From the NCBI GenBank assembly GCA_964577315.1, contig CAZNYT010000003.1, positions 1-64,000 of the forward strand: 64,000 bases of DNA, written 5' to 3'. The notes beneath the pieces were generated by a model that did no database searches, was not told where the DNA came from, and saw nothing but the letters and a program-made list of their open reading frames with translations. Position numbers and translations under genes: made by a program. Shown piece by piece: positions 27,001 through 35,026 of the stretch. Numbering within the stretch: the first letter of the stretch is position 1; each line of letters begins with the position of its first letter. The DNA comes from Desulfonatronospira sp964577315. Its GTDB lineage: Bacteria > Desulfobacterota > Desulfovibrionia > Desulfovibrionales > Desulfonatronovibrionaceae.

Positions 27001-28256
27001 TCGTCCAGTATTTGGTCCGCACCGGATAGCTTGCCCACGAATTTTCGGCCGGAGCCTGTGCTGCCCGCCCCTTTCACCTTCAAGGAAATATTCTGTTGGT
27101 AAGCTAGATCATCCATGGTCTCCAACAGACTGCAAAGGGCCTGAACCGGACTTCCAGCGGTCCGGGTATAAAAACCCGCCAGTACCTTTTTCTCAGGGGA
27201 CAACCATACCGCCTTGGTACTAGTAGAGCCTATATCCATACCAAGATAGACCGGGCAATCAGTGTTTGGTTCCAGGTGTGGGTACAAATTAACTTCCACC
27301 GACGTGGCATGATCTTTTGAAATAGGCTTGTATTCGTAGTCCTGCTTAGACTCAAAATCCGGGCAACAGGACTGGGAAAGTATTAGAGGCGGGCAGGTGG
27401 AGGTTTGGGGAAAATCACTCCGGTCCAGTATATCTGTTTTGTCGTGCCGGTAAGAAACCCAAACGCCGTGTTCCTCCAACAACCTCAGGCCAGCCCCCCA
27501 TGCTCCGTATAGATGGGCCATTTCATCTATCACCGGATCTGCACCGAGCATTTCCCCAATGTGGGAGAGCACCGCCCGGTTTTTGGCTACTCCGCCGCAA
27601 AGGATTACCGGCTTGGATACTCTTTCGTGCTTGAAAAGCGTATTCGCGATGTTCTGGGACAGGCCTCGGCACAGCCCATCACATATCTCGGGCAGCGTAA
27701 GTCCTTCCTGCTGGGCATGCACCAGGTCTGTCTTGGCGAACACAGCGCACCTAGATGCGATTTTGGGGAGAGAGCCGCAGTTGGAGGAAGCAATCTCAGC
27801 TAGCTCGGCACTGCCTGACAGTTTCAGACGTCTGGCCTGTTGGTCCAAAAAGCTCCCGGTCCCGGAAGCACAGGAAGTATTGGTCCTGAGCCCAGTGTAT
27901 TCCCCGTTGGAATCGAATGTGAGCATGTAGAACTGTTCCCCGCCCACGTGCAGAATCGTCCCGACCTGGGCATGTCGTTGCCGAGCAGCGGCAATGGTGG
28001 CCACTCGGTCATCGCAGAGAAAATCCGCTTTAATAAAGGCAGGGGTCTGATCCGTGGCAGCTACTGCCCTGATATAATCAAAATTCGTATTTTGCAGCAT
28101 CCCTTCCAAGGTTCGGGATACATTGCCCTGGTGGAATGCATACATGCTCTGAGCCACCTGTCCGTCCGGTTCAAGGATAACCGTGGCCACCGATACCGAA
28201 CCGACATCTATACCCAGTACTAGGTTTTCCACTGAAGAATTAGCAGTTTTATCCAT
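24003..28256 (-). CDS. Giant 2-hydroxyacyl-CoA dehydratase activase-related protein
   Basis: Protein of 1417 residues. Two ASKHA ATPase modules stand in tandem: the first begins LGIDVGSVSVATVIL and has CASGTGSFLDQQARRL; the second begins LGMDIGSTSTKAVWL and has CAAGTGSFLEEQAEKLG. Each has a downstream Cys motif (SRCAVFAKTDL; DRCTVFMERDI), the pattern of HgdC-type activases that hold a [4Fe-4S] cluster between subunits. The remaining 800 residues combine a DUF2229-like region and a part resembling the HgdB dehydratase subunit (CSPDSFLRDVF; SPSFCCPSM). Family members are called acyl-CoA dehydratase activase-related; their substrate is unknown. No separate dehydratase genes lie beside it. Confidence 0.88.
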   Translation of the reverse strand: MDKTANSSVENLVLGIDVGSVSVATVILEPDGQVAQSMYAFHQGNVSRTLEGMLQNTNFDYIRAVAATDQTPAFIKADFLCDDRVATIAAARQRHAQVGTILHVGGEQFYMLTFDSNGEYTGLRTNTSCASGTGSFLDQQARRLKLSGSAELAEIASSNCGSLPKIASRCAVFAKTDLVHAQQEGLTLPEICDGLCRGLSQNIANTLFKHERVSKPVILCGGVAKNRAVLSHIGEMLGADPVIDEMAHLYGAWGAGLRLLEEHGVWVSYRHDKTDILDRSDFPQTSTCPPLILSQSCCPDFESKQDYEYKPISKDHATSVEVNLYPHLEPNTDCPVYLGMDIGSTSTKAVWLSPEKKVLAGFYTRTAGSPVQALCSLLETMDDLAYQQNISLKVKGAGSTGSGRKFVGKLSGADQILDEITAHARAALELHPQVDTIIEIGGQDSKFTTLKNGRVTFSLMNTVCAAGTGSFLEEQAEKLGIPLADYADRTLGVQSPMTSDRCTVFMERDINYYLSRGHTANEVLAAALHSVRENYLNKVAVENSIGEVVCFQGATAKNRALVAAFEQRLNQPIHVSSFCHLTGALGAALNLVDTQVRDSTFRGLGLYKENIPVRSEICELCSNHCKLTVADMKDGPVGYGFLCGRDYSTQRFVDNNTSGMDLWRLYRKNFPSKNRIQGGNHPVIGLPDTLYMQEDVSMWVDFFNRLGMRTVAGSEIGSYPVNIGQKWTGAEFCAPITAMHGQVAKLAEQADFIFLPYYLENQEKNEPARRQYCYYSQFIPSLTAGINNRAAEKLLSPVIKYLYSEWHKQMELYRAVQKMNENLGFMEIVRAFKQARENKFKARKKWREILDRLFYPGQELSVMLLGRPYTVLDPAMNKNIPRIFATMGIKTFFQDMISQDKLDASSIKPFLNELHWNYGADIIQAAQYVANTPGLYPVLITSFNCSPDSFLRDVFQRLMDSADKPYLILEMDEHGSSVGYETRVEAAIRAFKNHWSREKSLAPVPARINPENTRGLEGKTVMFPNWDPLTCRLLVANLRREGIDARLMEESPEVIKRSMRLNNGQCLPINVIAQEFVDQVQAKDINPESAVLWMAKAQIACNIPLYPYKLKQMISDYGQGMEKSGVYTGTISFSDVSLKATMNAYFAFMFGGLLRRMGCRTRPYERNPGETDQVMETALELMEQAFLGLRDKEAVSREVTQMFKNIETVPRDRIKVAVFGDLYVRDNPVFNQELIKFIETYGGEAITTPYSDYVKMISRVYFKKWFAEGKYLVILGNRAILEAMMRREKTYYRHFHEILQEPLPEYNIKPERILSQFGVIPENNGESMDNLLKIYYLLKHHPEVSLFVQTSPSFCCPSMVTQAMGKTIEKRTGVPIVSITYDGTSRDKNRKIIPYLKFSSPQLSNLGPNKADSYFLA

Positions 28257-28307
28257 TTACGTCTTCCTGACCGGTCTTTAAAAGACACCCTTGCACCGCG
28301 TGTAGAC

Positions 28308-29714
28308 TTAGAATGCCTGGCTTATAACATCCCGGTAGTTACGGATGCTCTGTACAAAGTGAACCGGCTCGTAGCCCCGGGCGTATCCATAGCGCAGCCT
28401 GGGGTAATAGTTCGGGTCGGACAGCAGGGGGAGAACTTCGCGCATATCGGACCAGGAATCCGGGTTCTTGCCCAAGTCTCGGGCCAATTGACGGGCATCC
28501 AAGAGATGTCCCCGGCCCACGTTATAGCTGGCCAGGGCCAGGTAGGTGCGGTCCGGTTCCGGGATATCCTCGGGAAGACGCTCGTGTCGATCGGCAAGAT
28601 ACCGAGCTCCTCCCTGGATGCTTTGAGCCGGGTCCAACCGGTTCTCTACGCCCAGCATTTTAGCAGTTCTCTGGGTAAGCATCATCATGCCCCGTACTCC
28701 AGTGGGACTACGGGCGTTAGGATCCCAATGCGATTCCCGGTAGGCAACGGCAGCCAACAGGTCCGCATCCAAACCGGTTTTTTCCGCCGCACGGATAAAT
28801 TCTTCTTTATACCGGGGAAGGCGATCTTGAATGCGTCTCTTAAGTGCGCGCATATGCACAAAATCGAAGTCACCAATATACTCGTAGTATTTCTGTTCCA
28901 CTGCATCTATGGCTTCATCCCCTTCCCGGCTGTTCATCCAGGCAAAAGCTTTTTGGGCCAGTTCCTCCATGCCACTAGGAAGATACCAGCCCAGATTCTG
29001 TCCCTGGGTGAGATCCATGGCCACTTGTAATTGGGGCATAAAACGGCGATTGACCTGAACTATATTGGAATCAGCCACAGTGCATTGCAGTTCCTGCTGG
29101 GAAACTTGTCCCAATAGGACTTCTGTGCTCATATCCTTTTCAGTGAACTCCAGATTCGAATATTCCCGGGAGAGCTCCTGCAGTCTTTCCGCATAGCTGG
29201 AGCCCGAGGTAACATGGATCTCTATCCCGGAGAGCTGTTCCGGATTTCTGGGCAAGGGACGCACCGTGCGGTTGCAGACTACTTGCTGAGTAATCTCGGT
29301 ATGGGCAGGTCCTCTCTCGAAGCGCTCATTGCGGCTGTCCAGGTGGGTTAGACCCGAAGCTGCCAGATGGGCACCCCTGACTTCAAGAACTTTCAATACT
29401 TCAGCAGTAGTAGGCACCACTATCCATTCTATCTCCCAGCCTTGGGACTGGGCAAATTCCACGGCCAGATCGTGTTCCGGTCCAGCAGGTTGTTGGTGCC
29501 GGTCCAGGTAATAGGTGGTGGAGCCGTTACGGGTAACTACCTTCAAAACTCCGCTCTCTTCCGGGGAAGTATCAGCAGTAGAAAAATCTATTTTCTGGAA
29601 CATAACATCCACGTCGAGCTCGGATTCCTCGGGTTCCTGGCTGCATGCAGCCAAAAGCAGCAAAAGTCCCGTGAGAGCAATTGTTTTGCATACTTGAAAA
29701 AGAGATTCAGGCAT
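28308..29714 (-). CDS. mltF: Membrane-bound lytic murein transglycosylase MltF
   Basis: Lipoprotein of 468 residues. A signal peptide ends at the lipobox LLLLAACSQ. A periplasmic solute-binding-like domain (about residues 55-270) is followed by a lysozyme-like transglycosylase domain with the catalytic Glu in AVAYRESHWDP and the motif GVRGMMMLT. It cleaves peptidoglycan glycan strands to 1,6-anhydro ends. AAAGGAGG lies seven bases before the ATG. It is 50 bases downstream of the activase start codon and may share its operon direction without obvious functional link. Confidence 0.93.
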   Translation of the reverse strand: MPESLFQVCKTIALTGLLLLLAACSQEPEESELDVDVMFQKIDFSTADTSPEESGVLKVVTRNGSTTYYLDRHQQPAGPEHDLAVEFAQSQGWEIEWIVVPTTAEVLKVLEVRGAHLAASGLTHLDSRNERFERGPAHTEITQQVVCNRTVRPLPRNPEQLSGIEIHVTSGSSYAERLQELSREYSNLEFTEKDMSTEVLLGQVSQQELQCTVADSNIVQVNRRFMPQLQVAMDLTQGQNLGWYLPSGMEELAQKAFAWMNSREGDEAIDAVEQKYYEYIGDFDFVHMRALKRRIQDRLPRYKEEFIRAAEKTGLDADLLAAVAYRESHWDPNARSPTGVRGMMMLTQRTAKMLGVENRLDPAQSIQGGARYLADRHERLPEDIPEPDRTYLALASYNVGRGHLLDARQLARDLGKNPDSWSDMREVLPLLSDPNYYPRLRYGYARGYEPVHFVQSIRNYRDVISQAF

Positions 29715-29800
29715 GCAAACCTCCTTTCAGAATTTAAACTTAGTAGTCCATACAATAAAAATTATGTTGCTGGGCGTCTACTGAAGAATGGTCATTTTAG

Positions 29801-29827
29801 TTTGGGTAAAACGTGGTGAATAGTTGC
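29801..29827 (-). repeat. Partial dispersed palindromic repeat end
   Basis: On the minus strand the sequence reads GCAACTATTCACCACG followed by TTTTACCCAAAC, a single repeat end as seen at 9739 and 37866. The rest of the repeat is missing. Confidence 0.5.
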
Positions 29828-29887
29828 TTTTTGTGAAGAATAACTTCTTGAAACGCCTTGGTTTTTAGGATCCTGCTTTATTATCGA

Positions 29888-30493
29888 TTAAGGCTTGTAG
29901 AATCCGTATTCCCGAGCGTTTATATTGTGGCGTTTTTCCTGGCGCAGAGTGGAGGTGGGGGTAGGGCCGTAGTCGTGTCCGGGCATAACCAAGGTTTCCT
30001 CGGGCAGTTCCATTATTCTGCGGATGGATGCCCCCAGAGTGGGCCTATGGCTATAAGGGAAATCAGTACGACCACTATCACCCACGAACAGAGTATCACC
30101 GGTAAAGAGCCTGCCCCCGGCATAGTAGCAGACTCCTCCGGGAGTATGTCCCGGGGTATGTAAAACTTCCAAACGAAGCGTATTCCCGGCTTCAATTATG
30201 TCGCCGTCATGTAAGGCGACATCTACTTCCTGTTCATAATACGGGATGTCCTCCTTATGCATGGCTAGCAGGGCACCGGTTTTTTGCTTGAGCTGGGAGG
30301 CCACATCAGTGTGGTCATAATGGAAATGGGTGGCCAGTATGTATTTTAAATCCAGATTTTGCTTGAAAAGCTCTTCCAGGATGTTATCAAGACCAGCCCC
30401 GGGATCAATTACCACCGCTTTCGAGGTTTCAGGACAGGCTAAAACGTAAACAAAATTGTCCATGCTGCCAGCTTTGATTTGGTTTACCAGCAT
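29888..30493 (-). CDS. Metallo-beta-lactamase-fold hydrolase (glyoxalase II-like)
   Basis: Hydrolase of 201 residues. The metal site is complete: THFHYDHTD, then HTPGHTPGGVCYY, FTGDTLFVGDSGRTDFP and the final PGHDYGPT. This size and motif set fit the glyoxalase II-like or persulfide dioxygenase-like group that acts on thioesters. No glyoxalase I gene is nearby and the C-terminal substrate domain of true GloB is missing, so the substrate is open. CTTTAAT and a GGAGAG element precede the ATG. Confidence 0.85.
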   Translation of the reverse strand: MLVNQIKAGSMDNFVYVLACPETSKAVVIDPGAGLDNILEELFKQNLDLKYILATHFHYDHTDVASQLKQKTGALLAMHKEDIPYYEQEVDVALHDGDIIEAGNTLRLEVLHTPGHTPGGVCYYAGGRLFTGDTLFVGDSGRTDFPYSHRPTLGASIRRIMELPEETLVMPGHDYGPTPTSTLRQEKRHNINAREYGFYKP

Positions 30494-30532
30494 AAGCTCT
30501 CCTCAGTACAAGGATTAAAATAAAACATGATA

Positions 30533-30554
30533 GTAAAACATGGTGAATAGTTGC
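30533..30554 (-). repeat. Partial dispersed palindromic repeat end
   Basis: The minus strand reads GCAACTATTCACCATGTTTT, identical to the family's end. It lies just upstream of the MBL hydrolase gene with no partner end. Confidence 0.5.
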
Positions 30555-30660
30555 AAATTTGCTGTTATTGGATAGCGCTGTTTATAGAGACCAGGCTGTC
30601 CATAAATTTTTTGCTGACTTAATACTGGTGAAAAGTCAATGCACAATATTTGGCCACAAA

Positions 30661-30684
30661 AAAACCCGGCGAGTGCCGGGTTTT
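30661..30684 (-). terminator. Rho-independent terminator of ppaC
   Basis: AAAACCCGGC and its complement form a perfect 10-bp stem around a four-base loop. On the minus strand the stem is followed by a T run. It lies 25 bases after the ppaC stop. Confidence 0.85.
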
Positions 30685-30708
30685 AAAGAAAGTCAGCTAG
30701 TAATGTTT

Positions 30709-31629
30709 TTATCCGTAAGCCTTTTCAAAGTTGGGGACCACTTGTTTCTTGCGGCTCATAACACCGTCCAGCCAAACGGATCTTCCATCGACTTCTTTTC
30801 CGAAGGCCTTTTGTACCGGGGAGGTATCATCCGCCAGAACCAAGAGCTCGGTTCCTTCCTTCATGATGTCGGTCAGCATGAAGTAAACCGCATTCCGGTT
30901 AGCCTCTTCCTTGACCTTTTTCATTTCCTCGTACAGGGAATCCTTGATGGGCTCTATAATGGAGAGGTCCACAACCTCCACCTGTCCGATGCCGACTTTG
31001 TTGCCGGCCATGTCAAAGTCCTTGAAGTCCCTGAAAAGGATGTCCCGGGGAGTGTCCTGATCCACAGCAGACTTGACCTTGAACATTTCCATGCCCAGGG
31101 AGGTTATGTCGCTGACATCGGCAATCTTGGCCAGATCTTCGGCAGCCTTCTTGTCATCCTGGGTGCAGGTGGCGGACTTGAAGATAACGGTATCGCTGAG
31201 AATGGAGCACAGCATGATGCCAGCTATATTCTTGGGAATCTCAACGCCGTAGAATTCATACATGGCCTTGATCACGGTGCAGGTACAGCCCACGGGCCAG
31301 ATCCAGCATTCCAAGGGGTTAGGGGTGGTCACATCGCCTAGCTTGTGATGGTCGATGATGCCCAAGATTTCAGCATCTTTCAGGTCATCCGGGCTTTGGG
31401 CCAAATCGGAGTGGTCCACCAGGATAACTTTTTGTCCAGCAACGGAGGTAATGGTTTCCGGGTAGCTAACACCAAACTTGTCCAGGACAAATTTGCTTTC
31501 CGGGGTAAGCTCTCCTTGAGTAGCAGGCTTGGAATCAACTCCGGTCTTGGATTTCAGATCGGCAACAGCGATTGCGGAGCATATGGAATCGGTATCCGGA
31601 CTCTTGTGGCCAAAAACAATTACAGACAT
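30709..31629 (-). CDS. ppaC: Manganese-dependent inorganic pyrophosphatase
   Basis: Family II pyrophosphatase of 306 residues, the normal length without CBS domains. DHH-family motifs are visible: GHKSPDTDSICSAIA, VDHSDLAQ and the DHH signature IIDHHKLGD. The C-terminal DHHA2 domain ends near SRKKQVVP. It hydrolyses pyrophosphate in the cytoplasm; in sulfate reducers this pulls sulfate activation by ATP sulfurylase forward. A strong GGAGGT precedes the ATG and a terminator follows the stop. Confidence 0.96.
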   Translation of the reverse strand: MSVIVFGHKSPDTDSICSAIAVADLKSKTGVDSKPATQGELTPESKFVLDKFGVSYPETITSVAGQKVILVDHSDLAQSPDDLKDAEILGIIDHHKLGDVTTPNPLECWIWPVGCTCTVIKAMYEFYGVEIPKNIAGIMLCSILSDTVIFKSATCTQDDKKAAEDLAKIADVSDITSLGMEMFKVKSAVDQDTPRDILFRDFKDFDMAGNKVGIGQVEVVDLSIIEPIKDSLYEEMKKVKEEANRNAVYFMLTDIMKEGTELLVLADDTSPVQKAFGKEVDGRSVWLDGVMSRKKQVVPNFEKAYG

Positions 31630-32050
31630 AAACTACCTCCTAGGTTTCTTTTTTTTTGTGTTCACATGGATTTATAACTAGACCCTCATACCACGAACCT
31701 AAGTCTCTGCCAAGCTGAAATTTGGTGCTGGATAAGGTATTTACTGGTCAGCAAGAGAACCCAGACCATTATTACTCATTCGGAGCCATAATCATGGGAA
31801 GGATTGAATGGGTCTTTTATTACTTCTTTTTTTAAAATATGACAAGGGGTTTAGTGAACCTGCAGATAACTAAAACAATAGGGCAAACAGATATTGGGCC
31901 GAAATCAAGTTTTATTGCAGCTGCTCACCATATTTTAAATCCTCCAAGGAACCTGACCCATGAATGAAAGATTGATCTTTTCAAGTGATATAGGTATTAG
32001 ACACATTACTTGTCAAAATAATTTCTTATTGCTTGGGATGCGGTGGATTC
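31630..32050. other. Intergenic region between ppaC and the CYTH gene
   Basis: No gene is supported. It must hold the divergent promoters of ppaC and the CYTH gene. A weak repeat end (CTGCTCACCATATTTT, near 31918-31938) is recognisable. The short open frame at 31960 overlaps the CYTH start and lacks support. Confidence 0.45.
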
Positions 32051-32641
32051 ATGGCCTTGGAGACGGAACTCAAGTTTTATATATCGGATTTTTCCAGGAT
32101 ATGGGAATCCATGGAGCCTTTCCATCCGTCTTGCTCCGGGTGGTATTTTGAGCAGAATCTGGTCCTGGACAAGGACCAAGATCAATTGCTAGCAAAAGAT
32201 TTTTTGTTGAGAATTCGTAGTGCTCGCAAGAATACACTCACCCTGAAAATGCCACCGCTTGAAAACTCCGGGTGTAAACAAAGAGAGGAACTGGAGACTG
32301 AAGTAATCGACTTCGAGGAAACCGAGAGGATTTTTAGTCAGCTGGGATATAAGGCCAGGTTCAGATACGAAAAGTTCAGGAATGTATGTGCCCTGGATCA
32401 GGTAAAGGTTTGCTTGGATATTCTTCCTTTTGACGCTTTTGTGGAGTTGGAGGGACCGGAGAAAGAATTACGCAAGGCAGCCTTTAACCTGGGCTTGGAC
32501 CCGGAACAAGGAACCGCCAAGACCTACCACGAGTTGCATCAAAAATATCTTAAAAATGCTGGACTTAAGCCCCGGCCAGATTTTGTTTTTACCCGGGAAC
32601 AAAAAAAAGCGCTTTCCTATAAACTTAACGTAAAACTTTAA
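32051..32641 (+). CDS. CYTH-domain protein (class IV adenylate cyclase/ThTPase superfamily)
   Basis: Protein of 196 residues whose N terminus has the signature ExExK as LETELKFYI, which binds triphosphate and divalent metal. Basic and acidic strand residues follow (LLRIRSARKNTLTLKMP; EELETEV; LDILPFDAFVELEGPE), lining the triphosphate tunnel. Members include CyaB-type adenylate cyclases and triphosphatases; the reaction cannot be told from sequence. ATG 32051 puts the motif at the very N terminus, as usual. The next gene starts ten bases after its stop. Confidence 0.85.
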   Translation: MALETELKFYISDFSRIWESMEPFHPSCSGWYFEQNLVLDKDQDQLLAKDFLLRIRSARKNTLTLKMPPLENSGCKQREELETEVIDFEETERIFSQLGYKARFRYEKFRNVCALDQVKVCLDILPFDAFVELEGPEKELRKAAFNLGLDPEQGTAKTYHELHQKYLKNAGLKPRPDFVFTREQKKALSYKLNVKL

Positions 32642-32651
32642 GGAGTAAGGG

Positions 32652-33860
32652 GTGTTTAGCAGAGAAGAACTGGAAAAATACGCCCAAGTCATGGTCTGGG
32701 GCATGAAAAAGGCCAGAAAGAATCCCTTTCAAACCGGGGATATTGTACTGCTTCGCTCGGATCTGCCCTGTCTTCCCTTGGCTCATGAGCTTTACAGCAT
32801 GTTCCTGGAGATGGAGTATAATCCTGTTTTGCGAATCCTGCCCCCGGAAGAGATGGAAAAAACCTTTTTTTCCCTGGCTGGAGATGCTCAATTAGAGTTT
32901 CGCATGCCCGGGGATCGAGAGCTTTATTCCAATCTGAACGGACTGATCTCTCTTTTGGGACCGCAGTCTCTAACTCATCTCAAGGACATAGACCCATCCA
33001 GGATTGGCAAATTCGCAGTTGCCAAAAAGTATCTGCGAGACATCCTGGAAAGAAGAGAGGCAGAGGGCAGCTTTGGCTGGAGCCTTTGTTTGTATCCCAC
33101 CACGGAGCTTGCAGAGAAGGCCGGGCTAGGTTTGGAAGAATACAAACATCAGATTATTCGGGCCGTATATCTGGACAAGGACAATCCGGTACAGATCTGG
33201 GAGCAGATTTTTGAAAAATCTCAGCGCCTAAAAAATTGGCTGGACAGTTTGGACGTGGAGTATTTCCATGTTCTTTCCCCCAACACCGATCTCCTGGTTT
33301 ATCCGGGTTTAAACAGAAGATGGGTCGGACTTTCCGGGCATAATATTCCCAGTTTTGAACTTTTCCTGTCCCCGGACTACCGCTATACTCAGGGAGTGTA
33401 TTACTCGGATCAGCCCACCTATCGCAGCGGAAACCTGGTCCGGGGGGTGCGCCTGGAGTTCAAGGACGGGGAGTTGGTAAACATGAGTGCCCAGGAAGGG
33501 GAAGAATTCATGCGTAAGCAGATAGCTATGGACGAAGGAGCTTCCCGGGTGGGAGAATTCTCTTTGACAGATAGACGCTTTTCGCGGATAGACCAATTTA
33601 TGGCCCATACCCTTTACGACGAGAATTATGGAGGTCAAAACGGAAATTGTCACATAGCATTGGGGGCTTCCTACTCGGATACCTACGCTTCGGATGCAGC
33701 AGAATTGGATACGGATTTGAAAAATGAGCTGGGTTTCAATGATTCTGCCTTGCATTGGGATTTGGTAAACACCGAGGAAAAAGAAGTCCTGGCCTATTTA
33801 AGAAACGGGGAGAAACTAACCATATACAAAAATGGCGAGTTCACCCTGCCCGATAGCTGA
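32652..33860 (+). CDS. M29-family aminopeptidase
   Basis: Metallo-aminopeptidase of 402 residues resembling thermophilic M29 enzymes (AmpS/PepS type). The metal-binding region is at the C-terminal half: GEEFMRKQIAMDEGASRVGE, then HTLYDENYGGQNGNCHIALG. It removes N-terminal amino acids in the cytoplasm. The start is a GTG with AAGGAG and AAGGGG upstream. Tight spacing to the CYTH gene and hisF suggests one transcript. Confidence 0.88.
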   Translation: MFSREELEKYAQVMVWGMKKARKNPFQTGDIVLLRSDLPCLPLAHELYSMFLEMEYNPVLRILPPEEMEKTFFSLAGDAQLEFRMPGDRELYSNLNGLISLLGPQSLTHLKDIDPSRIGKFAVAKKYLRDILERREAEGSFGWSLCLYPTTELAEKAGLGLEEYKHQIIRAVYLDKDNPVQIWEQIFEKSQRLKNWLDSLDVEYFHVLSPNTDLLVYPGLNRRWVGLSGHNIPSFELFLSPDYRYTQGVYYSDQPTYRSGNLVRGVRLEFKDGELVNMSAQEGEEFMRKQIAMDEGASRVGEFSLTDRRFSRIDQFMAHTLYDENYGGQNGNCHIALGASYSDTYASDAAELDTDLKNELGFNDSALHWDLVNTEEKEVLAYLRNGEKLTIYKNGEFTLPDS

Positions 33861-33894
33861 GCTGCAGCACGGGCCAACCCAAAAGGACAAACAA

Positions 33895-34659
33895 ATGGAT
33901 GCTGTGAAAATCATGCCCTGCCTGGATATGAAGGAAGGCCGGGTGGTAAAAGGAATCAATTTTGTCAATCTTTCCGATGCCGGGGATCCCGTGGAACATG
34001 CAGTTTTTTACCAGCAAGAAGGAGCGGATGAGTTAGCCATATTGGATATTTCCGCCACCCAGGAAAAAAGAGGTACCAGGCTGGAATGGGTGCAAAACGT
34101 TTCCTCCCTTATCTCTATCCCCTTGACAGTGGGAGGAGGGATTTCCTCCCTGGAAGATGTGGAAGCAGTGCTTAACTCCGGAGCGGACAAGGTTTCCATT
34201 AGCAGTGCAGCAGTCAAGAATCCGGATCTGATTGATCAGGCCGTCCAGGCTTTTGGTTCCTCGAGGGTGGTTATTGCAGTGGACGGCAAGCGCAATCCGG
34301 AAATGGCTTCCGGTTTCGAATTGGTGGTTTCCGGCGGAACCAAGCCCGTGGGCAGGGATGCGGTGGCTTGGGCAAGAGAATGCCAGGAACGAGGTGCCGG
34401 GGTGCTTTTACCTACCAGCATGGACGGAGACGGTACCAAGCAGGGATACGACCTGGAGTTTACCCGGGCTATATCAGAATCGGTTACCATACCGGTGATA
34501 GCCTCGGGCGGAGCAGGGGAGTTGGAGCATTTTTATCACGGAGTGGTTCAGGGCGGTGCTGAAATTCTTCTGGCGGCTTCAGTCTTTCATTACCGTACCC
34601 TCAGCATAAGGCAAGTAAAGGAGTACCTCAAGGAGAAGGGCTTGCAGGTGCACTTATAG
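33895..34659 (+). CDS. hisF: Imidazole glycerol phosphate synthase subunit HisF
   Basis: TIM-barrel cyclase of 254 residues. The first catalytic Asp is in MPCLDMKEGRVVKG, the second Asp in VIAVDGKRN, and phosphate-binding loops are VGGGISS, TSMDGDGTKQGYD and ASGGAGELEH. It makes imidazole glycerol phosphate with ammonia from HisH, joining histidine and purine metabolism. AAGGA precedes ATG 33895; an upstream extension overlapping the peptidase gene is discounted. No other his gene is in the window. Confidence 0.95.
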   Translation: MDAVKIMPCLDMKEGRVVKGINFVNLSDAGDPVEHAVFYQQEGADELAILDISATQEKRGTRLEWVQNVSSLISIPLTVGGGISSLEDVEAVLNSGADKVSISSAAVKNPDLIDQAVQAFGSSRVVIAVDGKRNPEMASGFELVVSGGTKPVGRDAVAWARECQERGAGVLLPTSMDGDGTKQGYDLEFTRAISESVTIPVIASGGAGELEHFYHGVVQGGAEILLAASVFHYRTLSIRQVKEYLKEKGLQVHL

Positions 34660-35026
34660 TTCTTGCTTGTTTGTAAGATATGGTGATAGTTACATTCTTT
34701 CCACCTTTTAATGCTATTGATTACAGCTTCCTATCCAAGAGTTCTATAGGAATCCTTAAGCTGAATATACACTTGAGTATGGCAAGATATAAATTAACCA
34801 ATGGCTTTTTAGCTTGCCCTATCTTTTCGGTATAGAGATATTCCTTCCTTTATCGTAACTATTCACCAAATCTTTTTGAGTGCCTTCCCGAAAGCACGCA
34901 AAAATCTCCGGCGAACAGTTTAGGCAAAACATGGTGAATAGTTGACCTTTATCAAGAATCCCGGAAAAAGTTGGAGAATTTCGCATAACAATAGTACACA
35001 CTTGTTATGCAAACCAGGTGTGATCC
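34660..35026. other. Intergenic region between hisF and cls
   Basis: No gene. It contains a degenerate repeat end near 34676-34695 and the full repeat at 34857-34943. The cls promoter should lie near its right end, but I cannot choose one confidently. Confidence 0.5.
34857..34943 (-). repeat. Dispersed palindromic repeat, full copy with flanking duplication
   Basis: This 87-base copy, minus orientation, has ends AACTATTCACCA and complement. CCTTTATC occurs two bases outside both ends (34847-34854 and 34946-34953), which looks like an 8-bp target duplication and supports insertion by transposition. Confidence 0.8.
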
